Origin: Pseudomonadota bacterium
GTDB taxonomy: Bacteria > Verrucomicrobiota > Verrucomicrobiia > Limisphaerales > SXTU01
Direction of reading: 5' to 3'
DNA: 64,000 bases
Assembly (NCBI GenBank): GCA_009922615.1
Contig: RFVF01000021.1
Coordinates: 1-64,000 of the forward strand
The position numbers were made by a program, and so were the translations under genes. Shown here piece after piece: positions 59,616 to 64,000 of the stretch; positions within the stretch are counted from its first letter, which is position 1, and each line of letters starts with the position of its first letter. Under the pieces are notes generated by a model. It ran no database searches. It was not told the origin of the DNA and was given only the letters and a program-made list of their open reading frames with translations.

Positions 59616-60578
59616 TCACCGCGCCTTCACCTGCGTCCACGCCTCGTCGTAGAGCTTCGTCTTCGCGCCGAGGTCTTCGAGGAACTCGAGCTTGGCCATC
59701 ACGTCGGCGGGCGGGTAGATGGCCGGGTTTTTCAAGTCCTCCGGTTTGATGAACGGCCTCGCGGCCGCGTTGGGCGTGGCGAATTGCAGGAAGTTCGAGA
59801 GCCGCGCGCCGACCTTTGCGTCGAGCACGTAGTTGATGAACTTCTCCGCGAGCTCGCGGTGCGGGGCCTTGGCGGGGATGCACAGGTTGTCCACCCACAT
59901 CTGGCTGCCCTCGCGCGGGATGACGTAGTGCAGCGACGCGTCGTCGGTCATCGCGCGGGCGGCCTCACCACTGTAAACAATAGCGGCGCCGGCGCTCTTG
60001 CCGACAACCTTGTTCTTCGCGCCGACGCTGCCGTCGAAGCCGGTGGCGCGGCGCTTCGCCTCGATGACGAGATCGCGTGCTTCCTTGAGGTGCGGAATCT
60101 CAGTCGAGTTGAGGCTGTGCCCTTTAAACTTCAGCGCCGCGCCGAGGCAGTCGCGCACGGAGTCGATCAGCACGAATTTTCCCGGCTGCTGCTTCGCGTC
60201 GAAGACCAAGCCCCAGGTTTCCGCGACGGGTTTGCCTGGGGCCGGTCGCACGAGGATGCCGACGGTGCCCCACTGGTAGGGCACGCTGAATTGGTTGCCC
60301 CGGTCATACGGCGGGTTGGTGAACTTGGCGTCGAGGTTCTGGAAGTTCGGCAGATTCGTCCGTCGCAAGGGCGTAAGCAGTTGGAGCTTCACCATGGTGG
60401 GCACGAGATGATCGGGCGGCACCATCAAATCGTAGAGCGCCGTGCCGCCGCCTTGAAGTTTGGCGAGCATGGACTCCGCGTCCTCATACACGTCCACTGT
60501 GACCTTGCAGGCGAACTCCTCTGCCGCAGGGGCGGGGCCGGCACCCAGCAGGGCGAGGAGCATCAGGAAAATGCGCAT
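59616..60578 (-). CDS. Extracellular solute-binding protein (PotD/PotF-like)
   Basis: Signal peptide; VPYQWGTVGILVRP; GAAIVYSGEAARAMTDDASLHYVIPREGSQMWVDNLCIPAKAPHRELAEKFINYVLD. Confidence 0.87.
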   Translation of the reverse strand: MRIFLMLLALLGAGPAPAAEEFACKVTVDVYEDAESMLAKLQGGGTALYDLMVPPDHLVPTMVKLQLLTPLRRTNLPNFQNLDAKFTNPPYDRGNQFSVPYQWGTVGILVRPAPGKPVAETWGLVFDAKQQPGKFVLIDSVRDCLGAALKFKGHSLNSTEIPHLKEARDLVIEAKRRATGFDGSVGAKNKVVGKSAGAAIVYSGEAARAMTDDASLHYVIPREGSQMWVDNLCIPAKAPHRELAEKFINYVLDAKVGARLSNFLQFATPNAAARPFIKPEDLKNPAIYPPADVMAKLEFLEDLGAKTKLYDEAWTQVKAR

Positions 60579-60637
60579 GCGTTCAGTAGGAAGCGCAGGG
60601 CAGGGGAGTCAACGGGAAAACAGCGGGCACTCCTGAC

Positions 60638-60665
60638 TTGCCTTGCGCTTGATCTTCCTTATCCT
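60638..60665 (+). promoter_or_regulatory. Sigma70-like promoter TTGCCT-N16-TATCCT upstream of bioB
   Basis: Hexamers at 60638-60643 and 60660-60665; ATG 60673. Confidence 0.4.
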
Positions 60666-60672
60666 GTCAACC

Positions 60673-61767
60673 ATGCGATTGAACTCGTTTGACGCCACCA
60701 GACATGACCGCCTTTCCGAGCTGGGCCAGCGCGTGCTCAACGGCGGGCGGATCGAGCGCGACGAGGCGCTCTGGCTGTTCAATTTGGAGGATACCGCCGA
60801 CATTTTCGAGCTGATGGCTTGGGCCAATCGCATTCGCGAGCAATTCAAGGGCAACAAGATTCACCTGTGTTCCATCGTGAATGCCAAAGCGGGTGCGTGC
60901 TCGGAGAACTGCAGTTTCTGCGCTCAGTCGGCGTTTCACCAAACCGCCTCGCCCAAGTATGGCTTCGTGGACCCGGAGCCGGTCATCGAAGCGGCGGAGG
61001 AGGCTAACCGAAACGGTGTCACCGCTGTCGGCCTGGTCGCCGCGTGGAAGGGCTTAAAGGAAGGACCGATGCTGGATGAGGTGTGCGATCGGATCGCCGA
61101 GTTGAAGGCCACCGGCAAGACGCGTCCGGATGCTTCGCTCGGCATCATCAAGAGCCAGGCGGTGGCGGATCGCCTCAAGGCTGCGGGGCTTGAATGCTAC
61201 GGGCACAACCTCGAAAGCTCCCGCCGCTTTTTTCCACAGACCTGCTCCACGCACACTTACGAAGACCGGATCGAGACCATCGGCTACTTGAAGAAGGCCG
61301 GGCTGAAGATTTGTTCCGGCGGCATCATCGGCATGGGTGAAACACGCGAAGATCGCTGTGATCTGGCGCTGTCACTGCGTGAGATCGGCGCGAACGTCTG
61401 CCCCATCAACATTCTCAATCCGATCAAGGGCACGCCGTTCGAGAAGAATCCGCCGCTTCCGCCGATGGAAATTCTTAAGACGATTGCCTGCTTTCGCTTC
61501 GTCCTGCCGCGTCAGGAAATCATGATCGCCGGCGGGCGCACGGTGAACCTGCGTGACTTGCAAAGTATGGTCTTCGCAGCGGGAGCCAGCGCGCTGATGG
61601 TGGGCAACTACCTCACCACGCTGAACCAATCAGTGGAGAAGGACCTGCAATTGCTCAAGGATTTGGGCCTCGACCCGAATTGGGAAGGCCACGATTTCGC
61701 GGATCAGAATGAAAGTGGCTGTGGTTGCGGCAGCCAGAACTGCGAAACCTCGGCGGTCACGGCCTGA
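60673..61767 (+). CDS. bioB: Biotin synthase
   Basis: CSIVNAKAGACSENCSFCAQS; GHNLESSRRFFPQTCSTHTYEDR; ILNPIKGTPFE; Cys-rich tail SGCGCGSQNC; start 60673 preferred over TTG 60643. Confidence 0.96.
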   Translation: MRLNSFDATRHDRLSELGQRVLNGGRIERDEALWLFNLEDTADIFELMAWANRIREQFKGNKIHLCSIVNAKAGACSENCSFCAQSAFHQTASPKYGFVDPEPVIEAAEEANRNGVTAVGLVAAWKGLKEGPMLDEVCDRIAELKATGKTRPDASLGIIKSQAVADRLKAAGLECYGHNLESSRRFFPQTCSTHTYEDRIETIGYLKKAGLKICSGGIIGMGETREDRCDLALSLREIGANVCPINILNPIKGTPFEKNPPLPPMEILKTIACFRFVLPRQEIMIAGGRTVNLRDLQSMVFAAGASALMVGNYLTTLNQSVEKDLQLLKDLGLDPNWEGHDFADQNESGCGCGSQNCETSAVTA

Positions 61768-61791
61768 GTTGGTGCATTCCCCGCTCCGCCG

Positions 61792-62310
61792 TCAGGCCGG
61801 GTTTGCTTGCAGGTAATCCACCATTGCGCGCGCAAAAGCGGCAAGGTCGCGCGGTGTGCGACTGGAAATCAGGTTGTCGTCCACGACAACGGACTGATCG
61901 ACCCAGATGGCCCCAGCATTTTCCAGGTCGTCCTTGATGCCCAGCGATCCGGTCACGCGCCGACCTTGGAGAATCTTGGCTGAGATGGGAATCCATCCGC
62001 CGTGGCAGATGAAGGCCACCAGCTTGCCTTGCGCGAAGAATTCGTGCGTGAGCGACAAAACCTTGGGATCACGCCGGAGCTTGTCAGGCATGAACCCGCC
62101 CGGCACCAGCAGGCCGCAGAAATCCTCACTGTGTGCTTCACTCAACAAGAGATCGCTCGTCGCGGGGTAGCCATGCTTGCCGACGTAGGTTCGCAGCTCC
62201 GGTGCGGCCAAGCGCATCCCATAGCCAGCTTCCTGCAAGCGGAGCAGGGGATACCACAGTTCCAAGTCCTCGTAGATGTCCTCCACGAAGGTTAGCAGAG
62301 TTTTCGACAT
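61792..62310 (-). CDS. DJ-1/PfpI family protein
   Basis: VEDIYEDLELWYPLLRLQEAGYGMRLAAPE; DFCGLLVPGGFMPDKLRRDPKVLSLTHEFFAQGKLVAFICHGGWIP. Confidence 0.93.
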   Translation of the reverse strand: MSKTLLTFVEDIYEDLELWYPLLRLQEAGYGMRLAAPELRTYVGKHGYPATSDLLLSEAHSEDFCGLLVPGGFMPDKLRRDPKVLSLTHEFFAQGKLVAFICHGGWIPISAKILQGRRVTGSLGIKDDLENAGAIWVDQSVVVDDNLISSRTPRDLAAFARAMVDYLQANPA

Positions 62311-62355
62311 GGTGGAACGATGGAAGATCGCGTGGCGACCAGGCAGAAAGTTCGC

Positions 62356-62907
62356 CTACTCGGAAGCGAGCGTGACTTTCAGGCCCGCGGCCTGCACAGC
62401 CGCCGCAAACTCGTCGAAATTCCAGCCCTGCGGACCTTTCTTCGCCGAGCTCACCTTCAACGGCTCGAAGAAGAGCACGAATTCACCTTTGGCCTTGTTC
62501 TTAAGCTCCGCGCGCACCTCGCTCTTATGCTTGGCGAGAATCGCGTCCACCTTGGCCGCGTTGTCACCCTTCGCGTAGCCGTCGATACTGAACTTTAGCG
62601 TCGCGATGTAGGGATTGCTATGCACGGGGTCGGTGGCGAAGACGGCCTGCGCGACTTGGTGGTAGCTGACGGTCTTCGGGTCGAAAGTCACGTTGGCGAG
62701 GCCCGAGCTCTCGCTGAGATTGTCCACCTTGCTGACACTTGGCAGTTTGCGCAGCGACTCTTCCAAAGCACTGGCGCACGTGCTGCACTTCACTTCATTG
62801 ATGTAGAAGGTGGCGGTGACCTTGCCCGCTGCCGATTTGGGGGCATCAGCGGCAGGAATGTTCAGGGGCAGACCGGCAAAGAGGGCGATGAGCAACAGGT
62901 TTTTCAT
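62356..62907 (-). CDS. Secreted heavy-metal-associated domain protein
   Basis: Signal peptide MKNLLLIALFAGLPLNIPAA; FYINEVKCSTCASALEESLRKLPSV. Confidence 0.8.
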   Translation of the reverse strand: MKNLLLIALFAGLPLNIPAADAPKSAAGKVTATFYINEVKCSTCASALEESLRKLPSVSKVDNLSESSGLANVTFDPKTVSYHQVAQAVFATDPVHSNPYIATLKFSIDGYAKGDNAAKVDAILAKHKSEVRAELKNKAKGEFVLFFEPLKVSSAKKGPQGWNFDEFAAAVQAAGLKVTLASE

Positions 62908-62984
62908 GAGCCGCACCTTGGGTTTAAGCGCCGGGCGAGTCAAGCGTCGGCTGGGGGCTCTGGGTAACGAAATGCGGGAACGAC

Positions 62985-63767
62985 CTACTTCGCGCGCTGG
63001 CCAGCAGCGGCGTAAGTCCGCCCCGTGGGGGTTAACTCGCCCTTGTCATTGAACAGGGCGGAAGTTCCTACTGCCGAATCATGCCACGCATAGCGTTGCA
63101 CCCACGGCGTTGCGTCCATCCAACGCACGACCTCGGTGATGAACCGGTCCACTTCAGCTTGCGAAAACTTTTGGGGATCTTTCTCGGAACTGCCTGCGGT
63201 CTGGGGGGCGAACTCGGTGACCCAGACCGGCTTGCCGTAGGCCGTGTGGACGTGTTCGAGATCCTTGATGAAATGTTTCGCATCCACACCTTTATACCAG
63301 TGCACAGTGACGAAATCGACCTTGGGCCGCGCCTTCATGAACGCGGGAAACCATTCGCCGGTCACGGGATTGCCGGCCATCGCGGGACTGCCCACCTGCT
63401 TGCCCTTCGCCGCCACGATCGACCAGTTGGACAGCGCATCCTTGACGGAGAGATCGGATTGCTTGGCGTTGTCCGGCTCGTTGAAGCCCAGCACGAAGTC
63501 GCCCGAGAGTTTGTGTTTCAGCCCTTTTAACGAAAAAATCATCGGCACGAACGGCGTCGATGACTTCAGCTCGGACTCGGCTCCCCAGTTGTAATACCAA
63601 CCTACGTTCAGCGCTTCCAGGTGCGCGGCGCCCAGCTTGCCCTTGCGCTCCGGCAAGCCGAAACCCTTCTTGCTTGCGAGCCGAGGAGTGGCGGCAAAAG
63701 TGGACCAGACCGCCAGCCCCAGCACCACCAGCGCAGCTCCCGCCCGTCGCCAATTAACTTGTGCCAT
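62985..63767 (-). CDS. Glycosyl hydrolase-like protein (Asl1/Glyco_hydro_cc type)
   Basis: KKGFGL..GALNVGWYYNWGAESELKSSTPFVPMIF; VLGFNEPDNAKQSDLSV; VDFVTVHWYKG; KPVWVTEFAPQ. Confidence 0.85.
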   Translation of the reverse strand: MAQVNWRRAGAALVVLGLAVWSTFAATPRLASKKGFGLPERKGKLGAAHLEALNVGWYYNWGAESELKSSTPFVPMIFSLKGLKHKLSGDFVLGFNEPDNAKQSDLSVKDALSNWSIVAAKGKQVGSPAMAGNPVTGEWFPAFMKARPKVDFVTVHWYKGVDAKHFIKDLEHVHTAYGKPVWVTEFAPQTAGSSEKDPQKFSQAEVDRFITEVVRWMDATPWVQRYAWHDSAVGTSALFNDKGELTPTGRTYAAAGQRAK

Positions 63768-63932
63768 ATGTCGGATTTGAGCTGTCGACTTCCGAAGTGA
63801 CAAGGAGTTTTCGGCGTAGGCCGACCCAATACGAATGGAAACCAATTAACTACGACCTGCGGGTTTTGGGTTGGCACGGTGGAACAGGTGCTTCGTTGTT
63901 TGTAACAACTCCCGGTTTGCTACATTGCACGC

Positions 63933-64000
63933 ATGAAATCATCGTGCCTGCGGGTCGCTCTGTTGTTTGCTCTCGTCGTGAGTCTTGATCTTCGCGCGGC
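63933..64000 (+). CDS. Partial CDS, signal-peptide start MKSSCLRVALLFALVVSLDLRA...
   Basis: ATG 63933, hydrophobic N-terminus, runs off the window. Confidence 0.55.
   Translation, partial: MKSSCLRVALLFALVVSLDLRA

Overview
A 64-kb window of high-GC, gene-dense bacterial chromosome. The gene content (ExbB/ExbD plus TPR plus DUF4159 genes, many H-X9-DG pseudopilins, DUF1080 pairs, HEAT-repeat lipoprotein-like genes, Bacteroidetes-type sdhCAB) suggests a Verrucomicrobiota-like organism; this is inferred from protein style, not from a database search. Housekeeping anchors are infA, efp, feoA/feoA/feoB, kpsF/gutQ-type isomerase, sdhCAB, miaB, uvrB, ilvB, bioB. The first 15 kb is one long minus-strand cluster: two giant TPR/beta-domain genes (one probably split by a frameshift), a TolA-like protein, a DUF4159 protein, ExbB, ExbD and another TPR protein. 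It looks like a PMF-energised envelope machine. The best-supported regulatory find is an ilvB transcription attenuator: a 25-codon leader peptide with five consecutive Val codons, a nested antiterminator stem and a perfect 10-bp terminator followed by six T. Other notable signals are a ~100-bp palindromic element inserted in frame in uvrB, two copies of a long-armed intergenic inverted repeat, a pseudopilin gene interrupted by one in-frame TAA, a HEAT-repeat gene embedded between feoA and feoB, and several promoter-like sites placed so close to start codons that leaderless transcripts are likely. No rRNA, tRNA, CRISPR array, transposase or phage genes were recognised.
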